From Poa pratensis (lineage: Eukaryota; Streptophyta; Magnoliopsida; Poales; Poaceae), in contig CAMZMU010000107.1 of the NCBI GenBank assembly GCA_947311845.1, positions 21,694,359 through 21,758,358 of the forward strand: DNA of 64,000 nt. Direction: 5' to 3'. Each line of letters begins with the position of its first letter. Positions within the stretch are counted from its first letter, which is position 1. The notes below the pieces were generated by a model. That model was not told the DNA's origin. It did not search any database and worked only from the letters and a program-made list of their open reading frames with translations. A program made the position numbers and the translations under genes. Below are positions 45,079 to 56,389 of this stretch, one piece after another.

Positions 45079-45427
45079 CGTCGGATGTATGCAGGGAATC
45101 CGAATGATTTGTATTCAGTCGATGAACTGAAGGATTTGTAGATAGAACAAAATACACGGTTTCCCCTGCATACAACCCGACGGTGGCTCGTGAGTGCCCG
45201 CATATCAAATGCACCGTCGGATGTATGCAGGGAATCCGAATGCTCTATATACCAAATGAACTACAATGAGTACACACTTATTGCCGAACATGTCCGAGAG
45301 GTGGGCTATATATAGGGTCATGTGGCTCACGAAGTGGTCGTGATAGTGCTGATCCAACAGCTCACAAGCCCTCAAAAGAAACACACCCCTGATCCAACGG
45401 CTCACAAGCGCTTGAAAGAAACACACG
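45079..45427. repeat. Two sets of direct repeats between CACTA genes
   Basis: CGTCGGATGTATGCAGGGAA occurs at about 45079 and 45220. GATCCAACGGCTCACAAGC-type units followed by GAAAGAAACACAC occur twice between 45349 and 45427. Confidence 0.7.
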
Positions 45428-45483
45428 ATCCGTGTGGTTCTTTAGTCCCGGTTGGTATTTTTGCGGTCACGACTCGTGTCAGT

Positions 45484-45570
45484 CACGTGTCCTCCCCCAG
45501 CGCCGCCCTGGCCACGTGTCCTCCCACAGCGTCGCCCTGGTCACGTGTCCTCCCCCAGCGCTGCCCTGGA
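45484..45570. repeat. Three tandem 29 bp units, each starting with a G-box
   Basis: Units begin at 45484, 45513 and 45542 with CACGTGTCCTCCC and differ at few bases. They lie just upstream of a TATA-like box and of the next CACTA reading frame, so they could form its promoter. CACGTG is the core bound by bZIP and bHLH factors. Confidence 0.8.
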
Positions 45571-45645
45571 GGTCTATATGTATTGTTGCCGATGGGGTAA
45601 ACCCTAACCCACCATTCCTAGCCATGAACGCATCGTCTCCACGAG

Positions 45646-46192
45646 ATGGATCCGCCACGCCAGCCGCATCGCCTTCTTGACGAGGTCGAGCGTGCTCGGC
45701 AGAGCGCGCTTGGGCGCTACCGCGGGAGCCTTTCCCGCCGTATGCCCACGAGCCCGGCGTGGATAGGAATGCCCAGCTACCGGCCTCCTGCTCCGGTGCC
45801 GGATCCGGTGCGAAGGGCGTACGAGGATGCGTACGCCGCATGGGTGCCGTGGGGATCCGCGGCCGCATACGGCGACTTGGACACATCTCCACCATGTGCC
45901 GCTGCACTCCCGACGAGCAGGAGGAGGACGACGACGACTTCGACTGGAGCGACGACGGGAAGAGGGCTGTGGGGCGCAGATGCAGGAGGCCATGGAAGCC
46001 TCCTTCCAGTCTGTCCGCGACGACCGTGTCCAGCGAGCCAAGACTGCCTGCCAGCTCAAGGCGAATGAGGCTTCCGAGTTGGCTTGGGCGCTGAAAGACT
46101 CATCCTCCATGACTCGTGCCCTCCGCCGCAAACATGCGCGCGAGAACCAGGCGGCCGCGAACGGGGCTGGCTCCTCCCGCCGTTTCCCCTAA
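45646..46192 (+). pseudogene. CACTA accessory frame, broken by two frame changes
   Basis: The frame from 45646 begins MDPPRQPHRLLDEVERARQS and continues past PAWIGMPSYRPPAPVPDPVRR. An acidic linker (PDEQEEDDDDFDWSDDGK) is in a second frame and the helical C-terminal part (AQMQEAMEASFQSVRDDRVQ to SRRFP) is in a third. The parts follow one another without gap, so it is one gene with two indels. I know no function; similar reading frames travel with Triticeae CACTA elements. Confidence 0.55.
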
Positions 46193-46529
46193 TCCTACGG
46201 CCTCCGACCCAACAAGTCCATTTATATAGTAATGTAACTGTGTTATGAAAACTGTTCGTGATGTGTAATAATGTATTAAACCTTTTATGTAACTTTATGA
46301 GATGTTGTTAAGGATGTTTTTAAAATAAAGAGATGGTTATTACAAATTTTTAGACAATTAAATCAATAGATATAAAACAAATCATAAAAAGATATGATTT
46401 TCATAAATATTGAAACAATTAAATCAAATATAAAAGAAAAAGAAACTAAAGCAAAAAAACAATTCGAAAAGCATGTAAATCAAAGGATATAAAAGAAAAC
46501 ATAAAAAGAAACTAGAAAAAAAAACCGAG

Positions 46530-46650
46530 AAGCCCTTTAACCAACCGGTACTAAAGGGTTGGCTGCGCGCACGAAATTTCGAGCACCGAAAACTAGACCT
46601 TTAGTACCGGTTGGTGTTACGAACCAGTACTAAAGGCCTTTAGTACCTTT
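46530..46650. repeat. Internal copies of CACTA-type subterminal repeats
   Basis: CCGGTACTAAAGGG, ACCTTTAGTACCGGTTGG and related words lie here in the middle of the 21 kb element. They suggest either a second, smaller CACTA joined into this one or an internal duplication of an end. Confidence 0.65.
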
Positions 46651-47732
46651 TTTCTCCAGGACTTGGAGCGCCAATTGAGCCGTTCGTCTTCCTCCCGCGT
46701 CAGTTGCAATCGGAGGCGAAGCCCTGCCCGATTCTCCGGCGAAGCCCTGCCTGCGGATTCTCCGACGAAGCCCTGCCCTCCGCCTACTCCGAGCACCAGT
46801 TGAGCCCTCGATCTCCTCCGCTTTCGTTCCTTGCGTACGTGTCGGCGGCCTGGCGCCGTGGTGGGTGGAGGAATGCGCACGAGAGCGCGCACGAGCACGA
46901 GGAGAGCACGTACGGCCGCGGCGTCGTCCTTGCGCGCCGGCCTGGGGTAGGAGCACGGCCGCGGCGGAGGTGGGGCTCCGGGAGGCCGCCGGCGTCGCGC
47001 GCGGTAGAGGCCGGCCGTACGTGCTATGTATATGAATTTTTGTATAGGGACCTAATTGCGTTTTCTATTTTCTGATTAGGGACCTTTTTGCAAAAACTAG
47101 GGATCCGTTTGTTGTATATGTGGAATGCTAGTTATTTGTATAGTACTATGTGCATAGAAATTTTGTATAGTACCATTTTTGTTATTTGTATAGTACTATG
47201 TGCATAGCCTCTTATGTTCATGCATGTAATCTTTTTGTCCACATGTTCGTTAGGATGATTATTTCTTCTCATTTCATCCTGCATAGGAAATGAAAATGCC
47301 CTCCGAGAAAATAGACGAGAGTATGTATGTGTGCTACCATGCTGAGGCATCTGAAGAAAGAGTTTTATTGATTTTGTACTGAGAGGCTATGACCACAATG
47401 TCGTGAGCATTATCACATTTTTGTACTCCTTTCACTTGTATCTCACATGAGTGACGTTCCTCTATGTTTTGTCCTCTGATTTTTTTTGACTTTCTTGTCA
47501 TTCAATGTGTAAATACGCAGTTGGTCACTATAATATTTTTCTTGTTTTTCAATTAAATTCATTGTTTTCATTTTTGTATATAACAATCACATTCACGTAA
47601 AAGTTGCAGAAATAATTTATGTGCAACTCACTATTTTAGATTATTATAGTTAGAAATGTTTTAGGAAAATGTATTAGGCAATGCTAAGTCAATTTGGAAT
47701 GATCGTCTTATAAAAATTATGTTTTTAGTTTA
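46651..47732. other. CACTA internal region without supported gene
   Basis: A GC-rich first half (46700-47020) with only low-complexity frames is followed by an AT-rich part carrying a two-copy direct repeat GTTATTTGTATAGTACTATG at about 47131 and 47180. Confidence 0.5.
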
Positions 47733-48256
47733 TTGTTCTCGGCGACGATGTCCCTGTTGGACCAGAGGGGCGATGTCCGGGACTGGGCTCCGCCGGGCTG
47801 GCACTGGGAGGTGCTACCTTCCGGGACGCGCAGCTTGGTGAGGAATCCGGGTGACGTCGTCGACCCGGATCTTCTTTGGTGGCAGTCGCGTGGGCCACGC
47901 TCGATGCAGAGGGAGCCGGCCCCCGAGGAGGTGGTACATCGTCGTATTAGGGAGGAGGACGAGCACGTCCGTCGCTACATATATTTGTTGGACTAGCAAA
48001 ATGCCCGTGCGTTGCAACGGGCGGAAAAAATATGTGTGTCAGTGAGGCGCATAAGGTAAGTTTTTAGTACAGCTGCACCGTGTCACAAATTCTCGGTTAA
48101 GCATGTTGCCCTTAACTCTCTATCGTGACTAAAACATTGCTAAGAATAGGCAACATTATGTATCCCATGACTTCATTGACAGCCTACTTACTCATTGGTG
48201 CACACCAACAAATCTTGTTTCATCGCCCTCCCTAATTACTCATTGGTGCACACTAA

Positions 48257-49417
48257 GAGCATCTCCAGTCGGGGCGCCCAAACGGCCGCCCAAAGGCGTT
48301 TGGGCCGTGCCGGACACAAAATCGCGCCCACTCGCGGCGCCCAAACGCGAATTCGGTCCGGCGCGGCCCAGTTTTGTATCCGGCACGCCCATCCCACGCC
48401 CTCAACTTGGGGAGGCTTGGGGCGGCCCCGGACGGAAGGAAACGCACGCCTCCGACGCGCGGGCCACGCCTGGCAGTGACACGGCCACGCCCTGCCGTGG
48501 TCAAAGGCGTCGTCAAAGGCGCGTGCCGCGTGGCGACTCCTCGTTTTCACGGCCGGCGGGCGGCCAGTAAGCCGTCACGTCCTCTGCTCGCCGGAGTGAA
48601 TGCGGCGCGCCTTTTCGAGGCGAGCGGCGTTAATGCCACCGCTCTCCGGCGGCAATAAAAGGCGAGCGCCGGCCTCCACTCATCGCCACTCTCGCCCTCG
48701 CCGTTCTCTCTCCCTCACCTCGCCGCTCCTTCTCCACTCGAAAAACCGCCGCCACTCTCTTTCTCCATGGCCGGCACCTGGAGGCGCACCGGCGGCGCCG
48801 CGGCCAACGGCTTCGCGCCGCGCACCCTGCTCAAGGAGCAGACGGAGGCGCTGCGCGACAACGGCTATCCGGTGCCGCCGGATATGCGTGTTTGCCACGG
48901 GTTCGTCATCGGCGGTCGTCGCGGCCGCGTCGATGGACGACGTGCCGCCGCTCGACGGCCCCTCGGCCTGCGCCTGGTCGGCGCGCGATACCGCCAAGGA
49001 GAAGGGCGTGCCCTTCTTCGACCTCACCGTCGACGGCCCAGGACCGAGCCGCGTCAAGGAGGAGGACGACGGCGGCGCGTGGACCGGCGGCGCGTGGAGC
49101 AGCGGCGGCGCAGGGAGCAGCGGCGGCGTGAAGGAGGAGGTGAAGGAGGAGGAGGAGGACCCCTACTACGCCTTCAGGCGCCGCTACCGCGGCCGCCAGT
49201 AGATTTAGGTTTAGTTTTTTTAAATTTCATTCAAATCTGTAAACTTTCCTAAAATTTGAATGAAATTTGTCGAAGTTTAAATTTAATTTTTTTTAGTTTG
49301 GGCGCCGCGAGTGGGGATCGACGGCGCCCAAATGGGCAAGGTTGTCCGGACGGCGCCCAAAGGGCCTGTCCGGACGGCCTTTGGGCGCCCATTTGGGCGC
49401 CGCGAGTGGAGATGCTC
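48257..49417. mobile_element. Harbinger-like non-autonomous element (1161 bp) with perfect TAA duplication
   Basis: The left end reads GAGCATCTCCAGTCGGGGCG and the right end complements to GAGCATCTCCACTCGCGGCG. TAA flanks both sides (48254-48256 and 49418-49420). GGCGCCC-containing words recur inside both ends. Confidence 0.88.
48767..49202 (+). pseudogene. Decayed reading frame carried by the Harbinger-like element
   Basis: The frame starts MAGTWRRTGGAAANGFAPRT and continues to PPDMRVCHGFVIGG. The matching continuation is in another frame (MDDVPPLDGPSACAW, then KEKGVPFFDLTVDGPGPSRV and an acidic KEEEEDPYYAF tail ending at 49202), so a frame shift lies near 48910. The acidic, lysine-rich tail and lack of a DDE domain suggest it is not the transposase. 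Function is unknown. Confidence 0.5.
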
Positions 49418-50799
49418 TAACAAATCATAACAAGACCAAGTGATAATTTTTTATGTATCATGCAAACACGGGAACAACCTTTGCTTGCTGGTGTTGCTAG
49501 AGTAGAGATGGCGAGAGTCCTGACTTTTACATGCTTTTGAGTTTTTCTTATGCCACCATCAATCACACTATCTGCAACTCGGATTTTGCAAGATCCTACA
49601 CCTTGGAACCTGGAGATTCCAGAAATGCCATGACCAACTTCGAGCTGCAGTAACTAAATTGAAAAGAATATCAGCGATTGATTTGTGTAAGTACTACCTA
49701 CAGAGTGCACTGGAAACTGCAAGCAAAGGTCTAAAATTTTATTCATCGTATAGTTCACAAATTTGATGAACATTAAAGAGCTGCCATGTCGATGAGCAAG
49801 TATCGTTCTTCTGAGCAAACCAAATAAGACTGAAGAAACCAAAATCATACAATCCACCAGGGAATCATAAAATGAGGAAGATATTGGTAAAGAAACAACA
49901 GAAGCGTGAGCAGTGGCACTTCAGCATGCGCTTGAGTCTTGAGACCCCGTCTGCTCCACATTCTTCTACAGTCCTTCTAGCCCGTGTAGTCCAAATCCGT
50001 CGCTTGTTCTCCACTACCAACCGACGCCGCTAGATTTTGTCCCGCTGTCACGCGGCTGCTGCTTCCACGGCGCATCTGAGTGGATTCTTCTACGCCCAGG
50101 CCGGGACCGATGGGGTTGCGGGCAGTCCAGGCTAGAGCAGAAGGGGGCGATGCAGCAGCTTCGGGAGCGGCCTGAGTTGCTCGCCCTTGCCATCTGCCAC
50201 CGCACCTACACGAATCTCTCGGCTAGCTAGCCGGTGCGCTGACAGCCTTGATCTGGCTGCCCCGTTATCTTGTCCGGGAACTGGGAACAGAGCAGCGGCG
50301 GCGAGGAAGCGCTCCGGGACGCCACTATGAAGAGGGATATGATAGGGGAGGGACTGTGTGTTGGTTAGTGGTAGTTGCCGCCTTGCCGAAGCGGCGAGCG
50401 GCGGCGAAATCTGTGCAGGCGACGGGGTGGGGCAATGGTGGTCGTCGACTGGTCGGGAGGTCAGGATAAGAGACGGATATGCGTGTGTGTATTTTCGAAC
50501 CGTTTCTTTGGAGTGCGGGTTGATTTTCCAAAACCTGAGGGGCTAAACTGCAAAACATGCGGCGACGTACCACCACGGACAAAAAAACGTACGAAAATTG
50601 GGAGGAAGAAACCTTACTCGTATTATATAGTAGAGATAGGCAGTATAGCAATAGCTGGTTGTTTCTTCAGAGGGTTCCTTATCACGTGAGCTATGACCCT
50701 GTGAGGGTTCCTTGTCTTTGGATGCGCAGCGCCGGCGGCTCAGCACCCCGCGGCTCAGGACCCGATCGAAGTTAGTTTGAGAGGTTCATGCATGGGAGA

Positions 50800-50926
50800 T
50801 GTATTAGTGATATTATTCGTGATATTATTCGTGATGTATTCGTGATATTATTCGTGATATTATTCGTGATATTATTAGTGATATTATTCGTGATGTATTA
50901 GTGATATTATTCGTGATGTAATCTTG
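50800..50926. repeat. Minisatellite with 12 bp unit
   Basis: About ten units of GATATTATTCGT and variants (GATGTATTCGT, GATATTATTAGT) follow one another directly, ending just before the Transposase_24 gene of the CACTA element. Short-unit arrays like this arise by replication slippage. Confidence 0.85.
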
Positions 50927-52763
50927 ATGCTATGAATTTTAAATTTGCTATATAATTGATTGCAGTGACATTGAGCAATGGACGCCCCTTCAGAGACGAT
51001 GAGAATGAAGACCGAATTCAACAAATTATTTTTGCGAGTGCCCGTGGAACAGATGCCGGTGGAGAAGACAATGATTTCAGCTCACAATTTCTGAACGACT
51101 CCGGTAAGGGACTTGAGTCTGAAGAAAGAAGAGACGACGAAGTTCCCTTAACAAACTCCAGCGAGGTGTATATATTAAGTCTGTGTTGATCACTAGATGC
51201 ATTAATTGATTTGTATTGCACTTATTAACGAATCATTTTTCTTTTAGCCCTCCGGATCATCGAGTAAATCTGCTAAAAGCAAGGTCCTCGAGATCCGACG
51301 AGAAGGATGTCAAGCGAGGGTCCAAGGTTACCCATCTATACAGTTAGTGATAATGGCGAACCGTTGGAACCCGCAGAGAACCGCCATAAATTTATAAATC
51401 AAGCTGGAGTTCTTGTTAGGGACATGCTACCGATCACCATTGCAGAATGGCATAAGACGAAGGACGACAATGATGGAGCTAGTTATGTCATCCAAATTAC
51501 AAAAGATTTGCTCCGCGAGACGCTCATGACAGACTTCAACCTACCGCAAAGTCTCACGGAAGGCAAGAAGGAGAAAGTCAAGCAGTGGACTCTTAAGAAG
51601 ATGGCCACACAATTCCAGAGCTGGAAGAAAAAATTATGGCAAAAATATGAAAATGAAGATCCAAATTTCACTGGAGCACTAGAGAAGATAAAACATGACT
51701 GGCCCGCATTTGTGGCGTATAATAAATCGTCTACCGCTGTGTCCCGATCGGCCATAAATAAGGTAAATGCTTTGAAGAAGCAATATCACCATAGGTTGGG
51801 GACAGGTGGCTACAAGACTGCCATTCCTAAGTGGGAAGCCTTTGAAGCAGCACTGCTTGCTAAAGGGATCACTCCACAGACAGCGGACTGGCCCGAGAGG
51901 TCCAAGTTCTGGTTGTTCGCGCATGGGGCAGGGTTGGACCCACAGACAGGGCAGATTGTTGCACAGGGAAGATGGAAGGATAAAATTGCAGATATCAGTG
52001 TACAGCTTGTAGATGCAATAGATAAAGTTCGAAGGGGAGAGTACCATCCCGAGAGAGAGAACGACGAGCTGACACTCGCCCTAGGGAATCTTGAACACTA
52101 TGGACGATTACGAGGCCATCCCGGCGGTGTCACCTTGAAGGAAGGGTTTCCGGAGTGCGCTGACAGTTATAGAAGCCGTGGGAGAAAGAGGAAGAAGGAG
52201 TTAGACCCGTTATCGGAATTGGTACGTCAGGTGCAGCAACAGCAGCAGCAAATAGACTCAATTAGTCAGCAAAGGGCATCTCAGCAGCTGCAGCTAGAAG
52301 ATCCTCAAGCCGATGCCGTCCCATCTCAGCAAAAAAGCAGCGTGGGTTCGACGCAGCTAGAAGCATCTGCGCATGCATTCAAACCGGCGGCGGCTCGCTA
52401 CCCAGTGGATGATGTCACGGAGAAGACTGATTGTGAGCTACATATGTCAATGAGGAACATATCCTTGAAGGTGGCGGTCGGCTATGCTTTACCAAATTAG
52501 CCTGGAGCAAGCTACCATCTTGGTGGCATTCCAGCTGGCTATGCTCGTGTCGGGGTGGATGAAATTGTGCCGGGATTTGAAACACTGGAGCTTGAGATTC
52601 CTGGAGGTGAGGAGGAGAAGACACTGGGAGATGTCAAGCGTGGTTTCGTCCTATGGAACAAGAAATATATCGTCTTTCCAGGCTCCTTGCCAAGGCCACC
52701 GACTCCTCCTTGTAGCAGTCCACCTCAGCAGCAAAGTCCACCCCTATCCGAGAGGGACCCCAG

Positions 52764-53273
52764 TGTCGGGGGAATACTTTCTGGATTAACCCCGGCCCAG
52801 TGCGACTTACTCGCACGGACAAAGGCCCACTTGGGAGCAAGCCCAATATTGAACCGCCATAAGGGGAAAGATCTAGAAGACATATCCCGGAGGACGTGAA
52901 GACCAAGTAGTCTCCGAGTAGGCCTCTGTGGATGTATTCCTTATGGGGAAGTTTCCTTTTGTAACCTAGCGAGCCTCTGTGTATATAAAGAGGACTCGCA
53001 GGACTTAGAGCGGGTCAAGCTATCAAGCCCTAAACCCTAGCTCATACGGCGAGTACCAGATCGGATCGCCTCCATTGTAACACCTCGATTATCATATCAA
53101 TACCAATCTAGGGTAGGCAGGAAGTAGGTCTTTTACCTCACATTGAGGGGGCCGAACCTGGGTAAATCTGTGTTGATCTTTGTTCCTGCGATCCCAAGCT
53201 CGGAGATGCTTGACTCGCGTAATCCCACACCTACGAAGTCATCTATGACACCTGACGTGACAAACCCACGACA
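52764..53273 (+). repeat. 5' LTR of the Tat element (510 bp)
   Basis: Begins TGTCGGGGG and ends CACGACA. A TATATAAAG box at about 52982 and a following CAAGCTATCAAG leader mark the likely transcription start. Confidence 0.92.
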
Positions 53274-53275
53274 GT

Positions 53276-53293
53276 TGGCGCCCACCGTGGGGC
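53276..53293 (+). other. Primer-binding site of the Tat element
   Basis: TGGCGCCCACCGTGGGGC starts three bases after the 5' LTR. The matching tRNA is not assigned. Confidence 0.65.
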
Positions 53294-53329
53294 CTGCGGT
53301 CAAGAGCGTCACGTTCCGCGCAGGATCCA

Positions 53330-55439
53330 TGAAGGGAGCTGAAGATCTTGTTGTTGGCCGTATCATCACGGTCAATGGCACACCCCTCATCGACGATTCA
53401 AGCTGGGGGCCGGAAGCAGATTATTTGGAGACCGGCCACGTCATCCCGTTCGGATCCATCAACGTCTTCGTCGGCTTCATCGGTGGCAGGTCCGTTAGAT
53501 CGGTCCAGAAGGCGATTCAGTAGAAGAAGTCGCCGATGATGGGGAAGAATCCGTGGAAAGCATGGACTCGCAAGAGTTTGGGTCCATCATACCTGCCTTT
53601 GAAGAAAGTTGCTGGGGTTACCCACCAGAAATCACATCATCACCAGATCAAGAGATGGCACAAGTCGCGGTTTACATGGCCGGAGGAGCAGGCGCATCAG
53701 GAACTGCTGGAGAAACCGAGGCATCGGCACCCCCAAGCAACCCACTTCTTGTCCCTGTGTCAGCCACGAACGCCGCCCTCCGTGCAACAGAAATTGAGGC
53801 CGCCAGGGCCGAGCTCCTGTATGAGGTTCGAAGGATGGAAGAAGAGCGCCGCAGGCTCGATCAGATAAACCAAGGAATCCAACAGGAGCGGCAGAGAGTA
53901 GCCGCGCTGGCTGCGACTCAACAACAGGTTGACCCGCAAACACAGCTGCGCGCGACTCAACCAACAGTGGAAATCCCGCTCACTCCAGCCGCGGGACGGG
54001 AATCCAGACGACTGCGGAAGGAAGGGTACCAACAAATCAAGAGACCCAGCAACAACCAAGGAGGTTTCACACCCCACAGGGCCATTACCAGAACCCTGTC
54101 GATAATATGTATGCTGCGGCTAATATCTTGACTCAGATGGTACCAACAGGCGATGACCCGGTCAATGCTGAGGCGCGGCGCGCGATTCAGATGCTAAGTA
54201 CGGCAGTCCTGCAACAAGCCAATAGGGCGGAAGCCGAAGCACAGCTGCCCCTCGTACCAGCCAATCACAGGATTGCAGCAGAAAGAAGCGTCCAAGCAGG
54301 CCACCAGAGACGTGTCAGGAGTCGCACAGAGGCAGCAGGAGCAAGTCGCAGAAGCGCAGGCGAATGCCATTGATGCAAAAGCGGCCCGCAGATAACCCCG
54401 CAGGCGCGCCCACAGCCCTGTCCTCGCGACTCAAGGGACCGGCGTGTTTCACTGAAAGGATCAGATCGGAACCTTTTCCTGAAGATTTCAAAGGGCCACG
54501 CAAGGTGGCAAATAACGCCAGCATGGATCCAACCACTTGGCTCAACAATTACGAGATGGGCATGAGCATCCTAAACGCATCTGAAGAGATCTGCGCACGC
54601 TACCTAAACATGATGCTAGAAGGTGCAGCGCACATATGGCTGCAAAATTTGCCTCCCAACTCTATAAATACTTGGGAGGAACTGAAGGATGCCTTCGTTA
54701 AGAACTTCCAAGGAACTTGCAAGCGACTCTGCAATATAGAAGATTAGAGCGTTGTGTCCAGAAGGAAGGCGAGTCAAGTCGCCATTGGATGAAAAGGGTG
54801 GCAGAAATAATACACTCCTCAGATAATATACCACCAAGCTCAGCCGTCCTGGTGATGGAGAAAAACTGCAAGTTTGAGCCGCTGATTCATAAGCTGGGTC
54901 GCATGAAGGATAAAGTCAAGAGCCTCAGCGAGGTGATGGCTGCGGCTAACAAATATGCCAGCTCAGATAAAACCAGAGACGCGTCAGACGGAGAAGAAGA
55001 GGAGGTTGCTGCAAAAGGAAAGAAAAACTCCAACAAGCCCCAGCAGCAGCAAACGAGCCACAACAACGCGAGTCAAAACAAACGCAAAAGCGAAGATGGT
55101 CACTCAGGGCTCGTCGCCAATGCGCGTGGAGGATTCAGAGGCCAGCGTGGAAGGGGTCGAGGATACGGCTCCCGTCCAATCAATATGCAAGAAGTTTTCA
55201 ACCGGCCATGCGACCTTCATGCGACAGGTGATGGACGGCCAGCGGACCATACCAAGGCGCAATGCCATTATTACAAAAAGTGGAAAGAAGAGAGCCAACA
55301 CAACGGGGGGAATTCCCATGAAGGAAACCCTAGTGCGGCTCATAACACAAATATTGGGCAGCACGGCGCGAGTAACCCCAGGCAGACGGGGCAGTATCAC
55401 ACAATAGTTATCGATACCTCCAAAAGGAAGAGAAATTGA
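53330..55439 (+). pseudogene. Gag of the Tat element, frame-broken
   Basis: Pieces in changing frames: an N-terminal part (EDLVVGRIITVNGTPLIDDS), a coiled coil rich in glutamate and arginine (EAARAELLYEVRRMEEERRR), the conserved capsid part (FTERIRSEPFPEDFKGPRK and TWEELKDAFVKNFQG), then HWMKRVAEIIHSSDNI and a basic tail (RGQRGRGRGYG). The nucleocapsid CxHxC-type signature is only partial (CDLHATGDGR). Gag packages the RNA. Frame changes near 53480, 54060, 54360 and 54725 prevent a full-length product. Confidence 0.75.
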
Positions 55440-55455
55440 GCCGAGAAGTCAGCAG

Positions 55456-56300
55456 GTGAACGCCGTGATACCAGCAACACCCTTGGTTAAGGTGGTCAGA
55501 ATACGCGTAACCTGGAGTCGCGACGACCACCCGCCACAAGTACGGGAACCTGGCAAGTTGGCACTGGTTGTGGCACCATACGTTGCAGGATACAAGCTGA
55601 CCAAAGTGCTTATGGATGGAGGAAGCAGCATTAATATCTTGTACTACGATACTTTCCAGCGTCTAGGACTCAAGGATTCCAGCCTGCAGCCCACGTCAAC
55701 AGTATTTCACGGCATTGTCCCAGGAAGGTCCGCACGGCCAGGGGGAAAATAACCCTAGGGGTAACTTTTGGAACAGAAGAGAACTTTAGAAGTGAATTCC
55801 TAAGCTTCGAAGTGGTAAAATTCCAAAGCCCATATCACGCCTTGTTTGGAAGAACGGCCTTTGCTAAGTTTATGGCCAGGCCATGCTACGTGTACCTACA
55901 GTTGAAGATACCAGGACCAAAAGGGGTCATCACAGTGTACGGAGATAGAGAAAAAGCAATAGAATGTGAAAAGGAGATGCGGCTTCGCAGAATCCGCCTG
56001 TGCCGCGGAAGAGCTAAAAGGTTATAAGTCGCAGGTGGACCCAAACGACATGAGTGTGGTTACCACGCCATCTGCCGAGCCACCAATGAAATTCAAAGCG
56101 GCCCAGGACACTAAGCAGATAAATCTTGTTCCTGGCGACTCATCCAAGCAAACTAGCATTGGAGCACACATGGAAGAAGAGCAGGAGAAGGCCCTCGTCG
56201 CTTTTCTCCAGGAAAATAAGACATCTTCGCATGGAAGCCGTCAGATATGCCAGGGGTACCAAGAGAATTAGCAGAACATAGCCTCAAAGTGAACCCTGCG
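55456..56300 (+). pseudogene. Retropepsin and linker of the Tat element
   Basis: The protease active site is visible as VLMDGGSSINILYYDTF, close to 55610. The frame stops near 55750 at a run AAAA that would read on if it were AAAAA; the continuation TFGTEENFRSEFLSFEVV and PYHALFGRTAF lies in the next frame. Two to three further one-base losses occur before the reverse transcriptase. Confidence 0.75.
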
Positions 56301-56389
56301 GCTAAACCAGTGAAGCAGCCACTACGGCGTTTCATGATGACAGGAGAAAGGCAATAGGAGAGGAAATAGCTCGCTTGCTGGCTGCAGGA

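Larger units (their letters stand above)
47994..50637. mobile_element. Unclassified insertion beginning with the cereal GCCCGTGCGTTGCAACGGG word
   Basis: The left end reads TAGCAAAATGCCCGTGCG, a word that recurs at the edge of many grass repeats. The right end is placed at TATATAGTAGA by the point where the interrupted CACTA frame resumes. No terminal inverted repeat or target duplication was confirmed, so the class is open. It has itself been hit by the Harbinger-like element at 48257-49417. The remainder (49420-50630) shows only short frames. Confidence 0.45.
47748..50775 (+). pseudogene. Short CACTA accessory frame split by an inserted repeat
   Basis: The left part (47748-47996) reads MSLLDQRGDVRDWAPPGWHW and on to VRRYIYLLD, then meets a stop inside the inserted repeat. 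The right part (about 50638-50775) resumes with RQYSNSWLFLQRV and PVRVPCLWMRSAGG. The left and right pieces abut at a codon-compatible point once the insertion 47994-50637 is removed. Function is unknown. Confidence 0.5.

Noticed and set aside
50800..50926. CRISPR-like array
   Set aside because: The units are contiguous 12 bp repeats with no spacers, in a plant nuclear transposon.
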